From JAKAGZ01 sp963783855 (GTDB lineage: Bacteria > Bacteroidota > Ignavibacteria > Ignavibacteriales > Ignavibacteriaceae): 64,000 bases of DNA. Positions within the stretch are counted from its first letter, which is position 1. Every line of letters begins with the position of its first letter. The position numbers and the translations under genes are program-made. The notes beneath the pieces are model-generated. The model made no database searches. It saw only the letters and a list, made by a program, of their open reading frames with translations, and had not been told where the DNA came from. The stretch is taken from NCBI GenBank assembly GCA_963783855.1, contig CAWAPE010000014.1:62001-126000 (forward strand), given 5' to 3'. Positions 1 through 8,003 of this stretch are shown piece by piece.

Positions 1-536
1 TAAAACGGGGCCAGGAATTTATAAACCGTTAGAGTGTTTTTTAATCCCTTAATCGGTTGTATGTAACCGGGACGAAACATATACGCATTTTTAAACGGGA
101 GCTTCATCAAATCATTTTCTGTTTTTCCCTTCACGCGCGCCCACATAGTTTTTCCTTTTTCCGTGCTGTCTGTTCCCATTCCCGATACATAGCAGAAAGT
201 AATCTCTTTGCTTTTCTCGCCGTTAACTTTTACCAAAGTCTCAGCAAAGTATATTGTCATATCATAAGTAAGGTGCTTAAATTCTTCTTCCTTTTTACCG
301 ACGGAAGAAACTCCCGCACAGAAGAAGCAGGCGTTATAACCTTTTAGTTCTTCCTCAACAGAAGTGAGATCAAAAAAATCTTTATGGATAATTTCTTTCA
401 GTTTTTCGTGTTTCAGTCCGTATGGTTTTCTGTTTATAATAAGAATAGATTCGACTTCGGGGTGGTTAAGACATTCGTGCAAAACCCCTTCACCCACCAT
501 TCCGGTCGCTCCGGTTATAATTGTTTTTATTTTCAT
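1..536 (-). CDS. NAD(P)-binding epimerase/dehydratase-family protein (3' end cut by window)
   Basis: Read on the minus strand from an ATG at 536 and open to the window edge, so the C-terminus is missing; about 178 residues are visible. The N-terminus MKIKTIITGATGMVGEGVL carries the Rossmann GATGxxG dinucleotide-binding motif of short NAD(P)-binding epimerase-like proteins. Further in, CYVSGMGTD and MWARVKGKTEND resemble the SxG...K region where the catalytic Tyr of classical SDRs is often replaced in small stress-linked homologues. No partner gene is visible upstream on the same strand; the next gene (725) diverges. Substrate unknown. The first nine codons recur, nearly identical, at 2312 on the minus strand. 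Confidence 0.8.
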   Translation of the reverse strand, partial: MKIKTIITGATGMVGEGVLHECLNHPEVESILIINRKPYGLKHEKLKEIIHKDFFDLTSVEEELKGYNACFFCAGVSSVGKKEEEFKHLTYDMTIYFAETLVKVNGEKSKEITFCYVSGMGTDSTEKGKTMWARVKGKTENDLMKLPFKNAYMFRPGYIQPIKGLKNTLTVYKFLAPF

Positions 537-701
537 TTATTATTCTTTTGATTTGTACCGGGTTTAAGATAATGAAAAGCAGGAAAAAACAGGCCGCTAA
601 TCACGCCAAAGGGCGGACAAAAAATAACATACTACAAAACCCTTTAAATAATAAAAAAATGCTATTTTTAAATTGCTCTTAAGTAATTTTTCAATTAATG
701 T

Positions 702-715
702 TGAGCATATGCTCA
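702..715. promoter_or_regulatory. 14-bp perfect palindrome upstream of DUF134 gene
   Basis: TGAGCATATGCTCA is a perfect inverted repeat ending 9 bases before the ATG at 725. Its position over the start region of a helix-turn-helix gene suggests an autoregulatory operator; that role is inference. Confidence 0.6.
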
Positions 716-724
716 TAATAAAAT

Positions 725-1012
725 ATGCCAAGACCCAAAAAATATCGCCGGGTTTGCTGCAATCCATCCGCATACTACTTTAAGCCGAGGGGAATTCCGG
801 TTTATGAACTCGAAGAAATTGTCCTCCGGCACGATGAGCTTGAATCACTGAGACTCGCAGACCTGCTCGCTTTATCACACGAAGACGCTGCCAGGGAAAT
901 GAATATTTCCAGAGCCACGTTCGGCAGGATAGTTAAAACCGCGCGCAGTAAAATAACAGATGGTATTTTAAATGGCAAAGCAATAAGGATAAGCGAAGAT
1001 TCTGTTGAATAA
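725..1012 (+). CDS. DUF134/UPF0251 helix-turn-helix protein
   Basis: 95 residues, the usual length of the DUF134 (UPF0251) family. The N-terminus MPRPKKYRRV followed by a Cys near residue 11 and the central LEEIVLRHDELESLRLAD block are family hallmarks; residues 48-75 (LSHEDAAREMNISRATFGRI) form a sigma-like helix-turn-helix, so it is a probable DNA-binding regulator. In other anaerobes such proteins often sit beside metal-cofactor genes; here the downstream neighbour, 28 bases away, is a seven-heme cytochrome, so the two are probably co-transcribed. A perfect palindrome lies just upstream. No Shine-Dalgarno is obvious before this ATG. Confidence 0.9.
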   Translation: MPRPKKYRRVCCNPSAYYFKPRGIPVYELEEIVLRHDELESLRLADLLALSHEDAAREMNISRATFGRIVKTARSKITDGILNGKAIRISEDSVE

Positions 1013-1040
1013 TTAATAAATAAAACCCGGGGGGGAGAAA

Positions 1041-2090
1041 ATGAAATCAGGCTTCTTGTATCTGACTATTCTATCTATTATTGTCCTTTCTACTTTAACA
1101 TTTTCTCAGGATACTACTCAACATAAAAGTATTTTTGAATCAAGTCTTCACCATACCGGTTCCGGTATGAAATACTGGTACGATAAAAAACAGGGCGGAC
1201 TTGAATTAATTACAGGCGTTCGCTACTCCGACCTCTCCTGTAAAAACTGCCACATCGGAAGTTGTGATGTTTGCCACAAAGTTGAAAAAGACGGTAAAGG
1301 TTTTTACTCAACTGCCGCGGCTAAAAAAAAGGATCTATGTTTTAATTGTCACGAGGGTATAGCCTCAATTAGAAAAATTAACGAGGAGAACGAGACTCCC
1401 GATGTGCATGAGGAAATGGGACTGGAGTGCCTGGATTGTCATTCCATAAGTGACGTGCACGGGGACGGAGCTGAATTTACATCTTTGAATGACCCCGGTG
1501 CAATAAGTGCTAAATGTGAAAATTGCCACGATTCTATTTCAAAAAATGTTTCACACTATATTCACAGGAATAAAGTTGATTGCAAAGGATGCCATACAAG
1601 AGAGGTTGTAAGCTGTACAAACAGCCAGCTTGAGACAATGATAAAAGAAGGTAAGAGAGTCACACAACAGGTTTCAGGATGGGAATTTTTAATCAACTAT
1701 AATGGTTTGGTTACATCCGCAACTATACAGACCTACGTTGGGCCGGGAAATAAAACATTTATAAAGTTCACACCACAATTCAGCCACTCGATAAGAGGAG
1801 ACGGTAAAAAATGCGAGGAATGCCACAACAACCCCAATGTGAACGAAATGAAAAGTGGAAGCATGAATCTCACCTGGCTTGAAAATGGAAAACTCGAACA
1901 GGCGCATGGTGTAATACCGGTAACAGAGGGAGTTGATTACAATACTGTATTTCAGAAATACGAAAACGGTAAATGGGTCCCGATAAATAATCCCGAAAAA
2001 CCTATAGTACAATTCGCCGGTTACGGAAGTCCGTTGACAAAAAAACAGGTAAAAAGACTCCAGGGAAAGTGGAAAACAAGGGTGAAATAA
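1041..2090 (+). CDS. exported seven-heme cytochrome c
   Basis: 349 residues with an N-terminal signal peptide (hydrophobic 4-21, ending FSQ). Seven CxxCH heme c motifs are visible with the first Cys at about residues 67, 75, 100, 130, 159, 181 and 258; no C-terminal membrane anchor follows, so it should be periplasmic. Extra His residues (HxxH around 37-38, 140, 172-175) could be distal ligands. The 75-residue gap before the last heme suggests a separate C-terminal fold. Role in electron transfer is certain in kind, but donor and acceptor are unknown: it is not a recognisable NrfA, OmcA or DHC form. Start chosen by the GGGGGAGAAA ribosome site. Probably in an operon with the DUF134 regulator. 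Confidence 0.9.
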   Translation: MKSGFLYLTILSIIVLSTLTFSQDTTQHKSIFESSLHHTGSGMKYWYDKKQGGLELITGVRYSDLSCKNCHIGSCDVCHKVEKDGKGFYSTAAAKKKDLCFNCHEGIASIRKINEENETPDVHEEMGLECLDCHSISDVHGDGAEFTSLNDPGAISAKCENCHDSISKNVSHYIHRNKVDCKGCHTREVVSCTNSQLETMIKEGKRVTQQVSGWEFLINYNGLVTSATIQTYVGPGNKTFIKFTPQFSHSIRGDGKKCEECHNNPNVNEMKSGSMNLTWLENGKLEQAHGVIPVTEGVDYNTVFQKYENGKWVPINNPEKPIVQFAGYGSPLTKKQVKRLQGKWKTRVK

Positions 2091-2207
2091 GACAAAGATA
2101 ATTATATGCGACAGGACTCACGAAGAATTAGGAACCTGGAATTCCGATTAATGGAATGAACTATTAAAACCCGCACTAAAAGAAAAAGAGATGCGGATAA
2201 AGTACGA

Positions 2208-2312
2208 CTAATTTAAGAAGAGTTTTAGCGGGGAGTAAACCATGCTGGTATTCGGGGCAATACCTTCGGGAAGATCGGGGAGGAGCCCGGTTACAATTGT
2301 TTTTATTTTCAT
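2208..2312 (-). pseudogene. relic carrying the 5' end of an epimerase-like gene
   Basis: Minus-strand reading from ATG 2312 starts MKIKTIVTG, matching the first nine residues of the gene at 536 with 25 of the first 27 bases identical, then diverges into an unrelated 25-codon tail ending at a stop at 2208. It is best read as a truncated duplicate or recombination scar, not a working gene. The preceding bases 2092-2207 contain a plus-strand reading interrupted by a stop at 2149, also relic-like. Confidence 0.4.
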
Positions 2313-2374
2313 TTTTTTAATATAGGAAGATTCTGAAACAATCCCCCAACCGGCGGACGGAATGACTGCGAAAA

Positions 2375-2504
2375 AGATTTCTCACCCTTCGAAAAACTCA
2401 GGGTTCGAAATGACAGGGCATTTGTCATTTCAAGGGAACGTAGAGACCGAGAAATCTTTTCCGATTAAGATTTCTCCCCCGATAAATTGGGGGTCGAAAT
2501 GACA
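2375..2504. repeat. three copies of an AGATTTCTC...CGAAATGACA intergenic repeat
   Basis: Units at 2375-2415 and 2468-2504 are direct and 2423-2457 is inverted. Each runs AGATTTCTC, a variable 15-20-base hairpin-forming middle (for example CCCCCGATAAATTGGGGG), then CGAAATGACA. Such elements are seen dispersed in many Bacteroidota-type genomes. Together with 2091-2375, which holds only relics, this fills the 492-base gap between the cytochrome and the MFS gene. Confidence 0.65.
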
Positions 2505-2582
2505 AAAAAATAGATTCAAATAATCTGCAATATTTTACCCAACAATTCATTAATTTTCGGGAGACATAAAACAGGGGGAATT

Positions 2583-4205
2583 ATGGCTGCGAGCAGTGAA
2601 CCCACAGAAACAAAAGTAGAACCAAAATCATTTAAAGAAGTTGTCCGGGACGCTTTCAAAGAACTTGGAGAAACGTTTTCCGCGTTTATACATGCACCCA
2701 AGGCATTATGGGGTATAAATATTCCCTACATAATTGAAGGATTAATTTATTTTGGGATACTTACAATCCTTGGTAAGTATTCGTCAGAAAATGTAAACCT
2801 GAGCGATTACCAGGCAGGGCTTGTTTATAGTTTTGTAACAGGCGGTATTACTTTCGCTATGCTCGTCTTTGGAGGATTCGCAGACAAACTGGGCGTAAGA
2901 AAATCACTTATTATTGCTTTTGTTGGAATGCTGGTGGGTAGAACACTTGTCGCTCTTTCGGGATCAATAGGGCTTGCAGGCGGTTTGTGGTCGCCGATGT
3001 TTTTTTCTATGTGCGGTGGACTTTTAATAATGGTTTTGTTTTATGGTTTGTATCAACCAGCGGCCTATGCTGGAATTAAACGCTACACAAACCCACAAAC
3101 GGCCGCTATGGGATACGCGGTTGTATATGGACTGATGAACCTCGGGGCTTTCCTGTCGGGATTCATTTCATCATTTACCAGACAAAATTTTGAAACAACA
3201 TTTCCACCTAATGGGTTGACTGCTGTATTCTGGGTTTATGTTGGACTAACTGTCGTAGCATTAATTTCGACTATGATTCTGTTGAGCAAAAAGCTGGATA
3301 AAGAAGCTGTGGCCAGGATTAAATCTGAAAGCGGCGTTCAGGAAGATAACGATGAAAAAGAAGATGAAGTTAATATTGATAATGTAAATAATGTTCCTGC
3401 AATTATTCTCGGATTGCTAACCGTCCTGTTTTTTGCTTTTTCGAATTTTGTACACGTGAATGAGTTTGATTTTATAATCAGCTTCTCACTGTTTGGTCTG
3501 CAAGTTGTAATCGATACATTTTTAACAATTTCAATCATCTTATTGGCGTTCTCTATTTATGAATATTTAAGAAAAAGGCCCCTGCATCCTTTCCGCGATA
3601 AAAGATTTGCTTATTTCATCTTTATATTAATTCCCGTGCAGACTTTGTTCGCCCATAACTGGCTTACAGTTCCATATTATCTCGACAGGGCATTTGCGGG
3701 TTCAATAGTAAGCGAATATTTTGAAGTTTTTTCAAATATAAATCCCATTTTAATTTTTATTCTCGCACCAATCGTCGCGGGATTAACGGCCAGGGCAGAT
3801 GTTTATAAAATGATGATATACGGAACCATAGTAATGTCGGTTCCTACTTTTTTACTTGTACTCGGTCCGAATGTGTATCTCTTCCTGCTCTTCGTATTAA
3901 TTATGACAATCGGCGAGGCGATGTGGCAGCCGCGTTTTCTTCAGTGGATTGCGGAAGTCGCGCCCAAAGGAATGACCGGCTTGTATATGGGGGTCGGCCA
4001 GTTTCCGTGGTTTCTTACAAAGGTATTAACGGGATTTTATTCAGGCTGGTTCTTAATGAAATACATTCCACTTAACACACCGCCTTCTGAAATGAACTCG
4101 CAGACAATGTGGCTTATCTATGGTTTTATTGCAATAATAAGCCCGATCGGTTTAATACTCGCGAAGAAATGGATGATGAAGGATTTTAAAACAAAGTCAG
4201 TATAA
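2583..4205 (+). CDS. major facilitator superfamily transporter
   Basis: 540 residues with roughly twelve or more hydrophobic segments. The loop after TM2 holds the MFS signature-like GGFADKLGVRKSL (about residues 98-110), and YQPAAYAGIKRYT plus GYAVVYGLMNLG resemble the proton-dependent oligopeptide (POT) branch. A charged cytoplasmic loop rich in Asp/Glu (about 240-270, EDNDEKEDEVN) splits the two halves. The N-terminal 30 residues are hydrophilic. Start at 2583 is supported by AGGGGGAATT just upstream. Monocistronic as far as can be seen. Substrate is not predictable from the sequence; peptide or nitrogenous solute import is one possibility. Confidence 0.85.
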   Translation: MAASSEPTETKVEPKSFKEVVRDAFKELGETFSAFIHAPKALWGINIPYIIEGLIYFGILTILGKYSSENVNLSDYQAGLVYSFVTGGITFAMLVFGGFADKLGVRKSLIIAFVGMLVGRTLVALSGSIGLAGGLWSPMFFSMCGGLLIMVLFYGLYQPAAYAGIKRYTNPQTAAMGYAVVYGLMNLGAFLSGFISSFTRQNFETTFPPNGLTAVFWVYVGLTVVALISTMILLSKKLDKEAVARIKSESGVQEDNDEKEDEVNIDNVNNVPAIILGLLTVLFFAFSNFVHVNEFDFIISFSLFGLQVVIDTFLTISIILLAFSIYEYLRKRPLHPFRDKRFAYFIFILIPVQTLFAHNWLTVPYYLDRAFAGSIVSEYFEVFSNINPILIFILAPIVAGLTARADVYKMMIYGTIVMSVPTFLLVLGPNVYLFLLFVLIMTIGEAMWQPRFLQWIAEVAPKGMTGLYMGVGQFPWFLTKVLTGFYSGWFLMKYIPLNTPPSEMNSQTMWLIYGFIAIISPIGLILAKKWMMKDFKTKSV

Positions 4206-4249
4206 GGTTTAATATTAAAAAAGTTGGCAAAATTAAGTTGCGGAAGTAA

Positions 4250-4360
4250 TTTAACCTTCGGGGTTGTTGGTTGAACCTCGAAGGTTGCGGCTAAATTACA
4301 AGTAACCTTGAAGGTCTTTAAAAGCGACCCTGTCTGCCGACAGGCAGGCTTCAAGGTTTA
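4250..4360. repeat. cluster of AACCTTnnAGGTT half-palindromes and a CCTGTCTGCC palindrome
   Basis: The gap holds AACCTCGAAGGTT (4275-4287), AACCTTGAAGGTC (near 4303) and related half-sites at 4252 and 4350, and the near-perfect palindrome CCTGTCTGCCGACAGGCAGG at 4329-4348. These short intergenic repeats sit between convergent genes and may act as bidirectional terminators or be mobile repeat debris. Confidence 0.5.
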
Positions 4361-4376
4361 ATGACAAATCAGGCAT

Positions 4377-4640
4377 TTATTTATGAAGCGGATCTTCTGT
4401 TTTGCCCGGATCGAAAGTTGTAAGTCTTACAACCTTTGCTTTATCCCTGAAAACTGACGGGACGGTCATTTTCGCCTTTTCATGATTTTCAGCTTCCACT
4501 AATGCGTACGCCGTGTGGTCATCATCCAGACAGCCCCATTCAAAATGAGTAAGAAAACCTGCGTCGTAAGTTCTGAACTGTTTTACCGCAGATTTGCAGT
4601 CTTCTGAAGTATGGGGAGAGATTACAATAAACCTTTTCAT
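4377..4640 (-). CDS. small alpha/beta-barrel-like hypothetical protein
   Basis: 87 residues, MKRFIVISPHTSEDCKSAVK..., with the alternating strand/helix pattern and conserved HFEWGCxDDDHTAYALVEAE block of short dimeric ferredoxin-like-fold proteins (DUF3303/YCII-like). No catalytic motif is recognisable. It is the third gene of a minus-strand unit after the histidine kinase (7801) and receiver-flavoprotein (6355), 53 bases downstream of the latter, so it may take part in the same response. Start supported by AGAGGTAAAA before the ATG. Function unknown. Confidence 0.7.
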   Translation of the reverse strand: MKRFIVISPHTSEDCKSAVKQFRTYDAGFLTHFEWGCLDDDHTAYALVEAENHEKAKMTVPSVFRDKAKVVRLTTFDPGKTEDPLHK

Positions 4641-4693
4641 TTTTACCTCTGTGTTTTTGAAATATCATTTAGTGTGAGTAATAAATTTATTCC

Positions 4694-6355
4694 CTACACC
4701 CCTGCCAGGTATTCGTGTACAAGCTTAATTGCCATCGCTCCCTCGCCTACGGCGGAAGCAACCCGGTTCATAGCTCCCGCTCTTACATCACCGGCGGAAA
4801 AGATTCCAGGAATGCATGTTTCCAGCAGGTACGGGTCGCGTTCAATCTTCCAGTGCTTTTTAAAATTTTCATTCTTAAATAAATCTCTTCCCGTTTCAAT
4901 AAATCCTTTTTGATCTCTGAAGATATCAAGTTTTATCCAGTCGGTTACTGGCCGTGCGCCGATAAAAATAAACAAAGCCCCGGCATCGTCGGTTTTACGT
5001 TCGCCTGTCTTCAAATTTTCTATTGTTATCGACTCAAGCCTGTTGCTTCCTGCAGCTTCTGCGATCACGGTATTTGGTACTAAGGAAATATTTTCCGTTT
5101 TATCAATCTGGTCGATCAGGTAATGCGACATTGAGGATTCGAGAGAGTCTTTTCTTATAACAATAAAAACCATTTCGGCAAAACCGGAAAGATACATTGC
5201 CGCCTGCCCGGCTGAGTTTCCGCCGCCCACTATAAAAACTTTTTTATCCCTGCACGAATGAGCCTCCGCTGTTGCCGCGCCGTAATAAACGCCGGCACCG
5301 CTCAGTTCGTTTACACCTTGTGCTTCCATTGTTCTGTAATCGACGCCTGTCGATATTACTATTGTGCGGGTTTTTATTTCGTGCCCGTTGGAAAGCGATA
5401 AGATTTTAATATTGTCATTCGTTTTAATATCGACAACCTCTGCCGGTGAAAGAAGCTCAACACCGAATCTCAATGCCTGCGTTAATGCCCGCCTGGTCAG
5501 ATCTGAACCGGAGAGTCCGGCCGGGAAACCCAGATAATTTTCAATTCTTGAGCTGGTGCCCGCCTGGCCGCCGGGAGCTTTCTTTTCTATCATTAATGTT
5601 TTCAGTCCTTCGGTACCGCCGTAAACTGCGGCTGCCAAACCTGCAGGTCCGGCGCCGATAATTACAACATCGTAAAGATCAAGAGCCGCTGTGGATTTCA
5701 TCCCGACTTTCTCTCCCAGTTCAGCAACAGTGGGACTCGTTAACAGGGACCCGTCTTCGAATAAAACCGCCGGAAGTTTTTCCGCTTCAATTTTATGAAT
5801 ATCAATTAATTCAGCAGCCTCTTTATTTAATTCCACGTCGAGCCACCTGTAGGGGATTAAATTGCCCGTCAGAAAATCTTTTATTTTATGCGAGATCGGC
5901 GACCATTGGTACCCGATGACTTTTATTCCTTCAAAATCCGGCGTAAAGTTATTCTGCCAGTCACCAAGCAGATCAGTAATTACCGGGTAAAGTTTTTGTT
6001 CCGGCGGGCTCCATGGTTTCAAAAGATAATAATCTAATTTTAAAGTATTGATAGCTTTTATCGCCGCTTCAATATCCGAATAAGCGGTTAACAAAACCTT
6101 TTTTGCGGCAGGAAAATACTCCCTGGCTTTTCCCAGGAACGCAGTACCTTCCATTTCCGGCATTCGCTGATCCGAGATGAAAAGTGCGACAGTTTCATTT
6201 TTTAATTTTAATTCTTTAACCGCTTCAAGAGTTTCAACGGCAGATTCGATTGCGAGTATCTTGTACTCATCACGGTATTTATTCCGGACATCGCGCTGGA
6301 TAGCTCTAAGTACCTGCGAATCGTCGTCAGTTATAATTATAAAAGGAAGTTTCAT
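4694..6355 (-). CDS. receiver domain fused to thioredoxin-reductase-like FAD oxidoreductase
   Basis: 553 residues in three parts. Residues 1-130: CheY-like receiver with acidic D10-D12, phospho-acceptor D62 (FISDQRMP), T90 and K113. Residues 143-220: degenerate glutaredoxin-like fold with WSPISH where a redox CxxC would lie. Residues 226-553: class II flavoprotein reductase with FAD motif GAGPAG (234-239), GGQ (262-264), NAD(P) motif GGGNSAG (377-383) and the C-terminal FAD motif FSAGD. The CxxC that thioredoxin reductases carry just before the second Rossmann motif is replaced (YYGAATAEA), so it should not reduce thioredoxin in the normal way. It is the evident partner of the kinase 18 bases upstream. 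Enzyme substrate unknown; phosphorylation control of its flavin chemistry is inferred. Confidence 0.9.
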   Translation of the reverse strand: MKLPFIIITDDDSQVLRAIQRDVRNKYRDEYKILAIESAVETLEAVKELKLKNETVALFISDQRMPEMEGTAFLGKAREYFPAAKKVLLTAYSDIEAAIKAINTLKLDYYLLKPWSPPEQKLYPVITDLLGDWQNNFTPDFEGIKVIGYQWSPISHKIKDFLTGNLIPYRWLDVELNKEAAELIDIHKIEAEKLPAVLFEDGSLLTSPTVAELGEKVGMKSTAALDLYDVVIIGAGPAGLAAAVYGGTEGLKTLMIEKKAPGGQAGTSSRIENYLGFPAGLSGSDLTRRALTQALRFGVELLSPAEVVDIKTNDNIKILSLSNGHEIKTRTIVISTGVDYRTMEAQGVNELSGAGVYYGAATAEAHSCRDKKVFIVGGGNSAGQAAMYLSGFAEMVFIVIRKDSLESSMSHYLIDQIDKTENISLVPNTVIAEAAGSNRLESITIENLKTGERKTDDAGALFIFIGARPVTDWIKLDIFRDQKGFIETGRDLFKNENFKKHWKIERDPYLLETCIPGIFSAGDVRAGAMNRVASAVGEGAMAIKLVHEYLAGV

Positions 6356-6373
6356 TCTATATATATTTATTAA

Positions 6374-7801
6374 TTAATGTTGTGAAACGGGTATTCTTAT
6401 AGTAAATTCTGTTTTACCGGGAACAGATTTTACCTTTACCTCGCCTTTAAGTTTGTTAATTACATTCTTCACCAGGTCCAATCCTATCCCGGTTCCTTCA
6501 CCTACTTTTTTTGTAGTGAAGAAGGGATCGAATATCCTGTTAATAATATCTTTAGGAATCCCCGGTCCGTTGTCTGTAATGACCACCGTTATTTCTTTTT
6601 TGTTACAATTGGTTTCAATTGTGAGCTCACCGCTTTTCGGCAGAGCGAAAATTGCGTTATCAATTATGTTTGTCCAGACCTGGTTCAACTCACCAATATA
6701 TGCCTCGACCTCCGTCATATCGCTACAGAACAATTTTTTAACCTGTATATTTTTATCACGGATTTTATAACCGAGAAGTATAAGCGTGTTTTCAATATCG
6801 TTGTGAATATTTGTCACGTGAAGATCTCCCGAGCGGTCCATCCTTACGTGAGATTTAATTGCGCCGACAAGTGTAGTAATACGGTCCGAAGCGTTCTCAA
6901 GGTCTTTTATCAACAGCTCCGAGCTCAATAAATTTTCAAACCAGTTAAGAATGTTTTGCAGCGCTTCTCCAGGAACGTCCGTGAGAATTTTTTTCAGGTC
7001 GTCCGGTGTAAAACAGGCTTCCGTTAAAGTCTCCGCAATTTCATTTCCGTTGCTGATCCCTTTTTCATTCAGCCAGTCGTTAAGCGCGTCTTCTTTTTCC
7101 ATTCTTTGAAGAGGGGAGGTTTTTGCTTCCTGTAAATTATATTTTTCCTTTTCCTGAACCGCTTCCCTTATATTCCTGATAAGTGTGGGGGAAATATTTT
7201 TTTTCAGTAATTCCTCTGTAAGCTCAAAGTTTTGTTTCAGTTTTTTATTTAGTTCCTCTGATATTCTGTTGATAGCGGCGGAGGGGTTGTTCATTTCGTG
7301 CGCTATTCCCGCGGCAAGTTTACCGAGCGCACTTACTTTTTCTTTCTGCATCTGCGTCGTCGCAAAAATGCGGGCTCTTTCAGTCATATAGCCTATTAGC
7401 CTCTGGGTAAATTCAGGATTAAGTTCTTCCAGCTCGTGAAAATAGTTTTTATGTACCCTGACTACCCGTAATTTACCTACAGCGTACGAACTGCCGGGTG
7501 ATGAACGCATTCTTGAGTAGGGCAAAAGTCCGGTTACACCGCCGGAGATTTCATCATTTTCAAAACTGAAGTAATGCACGAGTTTTCCGTTTACATTCAG
7601 ATAAAAGAAAACCTTCCCTTCCAGAATAAATGACATTTCATCAATTGCATCGCCTGTCTTGTAAAGCATCACTCCATCTTCATACTCCTTGTAATCGGAA
7701 TGGGATAAAATCCATTCAAGATGCTCGTCCGGCAAATACTTAAGGGCATGAATTCGTTTTAAATCTTCAATAGTGACTGATTGGTTCATGTACTGCCCCA
7801 A
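6374..7801 (-). CDS. cyclic-nucleotide-binding-domain sensor histidine kinase
   Basis: 475 residues. The N-terminus (about 18-140) is a Crp-type cNMP-binding fold (YKTGDAIDEMSFILEGKV, residues 47-64). A HisKA helix follows with the phospho-acceptor H168 in GIAHEMNNP. After a roughly 150-residue helical insert lies HATPase_c with N box (NIIDNAIFAL), G1 (DNGPGIP) and G2 (GTGIGL). No membrane segment, so it is a cytosolic sensor. It is transcribed first, 18 bases ahead of the receiver-flavoprotein, its likely phosphotransfer target. ATG 7801 is used here; an internal ATG four codons later is equally possible. Known homologues pair with the same reductase type; the signal bound by the cNMP-like domain is unknown. 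Confidence 0.9.
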   Translation of the reverse strand: MGQYMNQSVTIEDLKRIHALKYLPDEHLEWILSHSDYKEYEDGVMLYKTGDAIDEMSFILEGKVFFYLNVNGKLVHYFSFENDEISGGVTGLLPYSRMRSSPGSSYAVGKLRVVRVHKNYFHELEELNPEFTQRLIGYMTERARIFATTQMQKEKVSALGKLAAGIAHEMNNPSAAINRISEELNKKLKQNFELTEELLKKNISPTLIRNIREAVQEKEKYNLQEAKTSPLQRMEKEDALNDWLNEKGISNGNEIAETLTEACFTPDDLKKILTDVPGEALQNILNWFENLLSSELLIKDLENASDRITTLVGAIKSHVRMDRSGDLHVTNIHNDIENTLILLGYKIRDKNIQVKKLFCSDMTEVEAYIGELNQVWTNIIDNAIFALPKSGELTIETNCNKKEITVVITDNGPGIPKDIINRIFDPFFTTKKVGEGTGIGLDLVKNVINKLKGEVKVKSVPGKTEFTIRIPVSQH

Positions 7802-8003
7802 ATGTATTAAGAGTAATAGTTTAACCCGGAATGGTATATTTATTTATGAACTGAAAATAACAGGGAGTGAACTTAGTCTTGTGGGACAAGATATAGCCTT
7901 ACTGTCCAAATGTCAATTGAATATTATGCCCTGATCCGGAAAAGTTATCGTTTCCAGATAGCTTTTAATTTCTTATTATTAAAGTTCAAAAACTGATATT
8001 ATT

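Noticed and set aside
2092..2207. Plus-strand reading with an internal stop after the cytochrome
   Set aside because: Too short and interrupted to annotate as a gene; noted only as a possible relic.
4611..4913. Plus-strand ORF over the receiver-flavoprotein gene
   Set aside because: It is a shadow of the coding sequence on the other strand; no domain or ribosome site.
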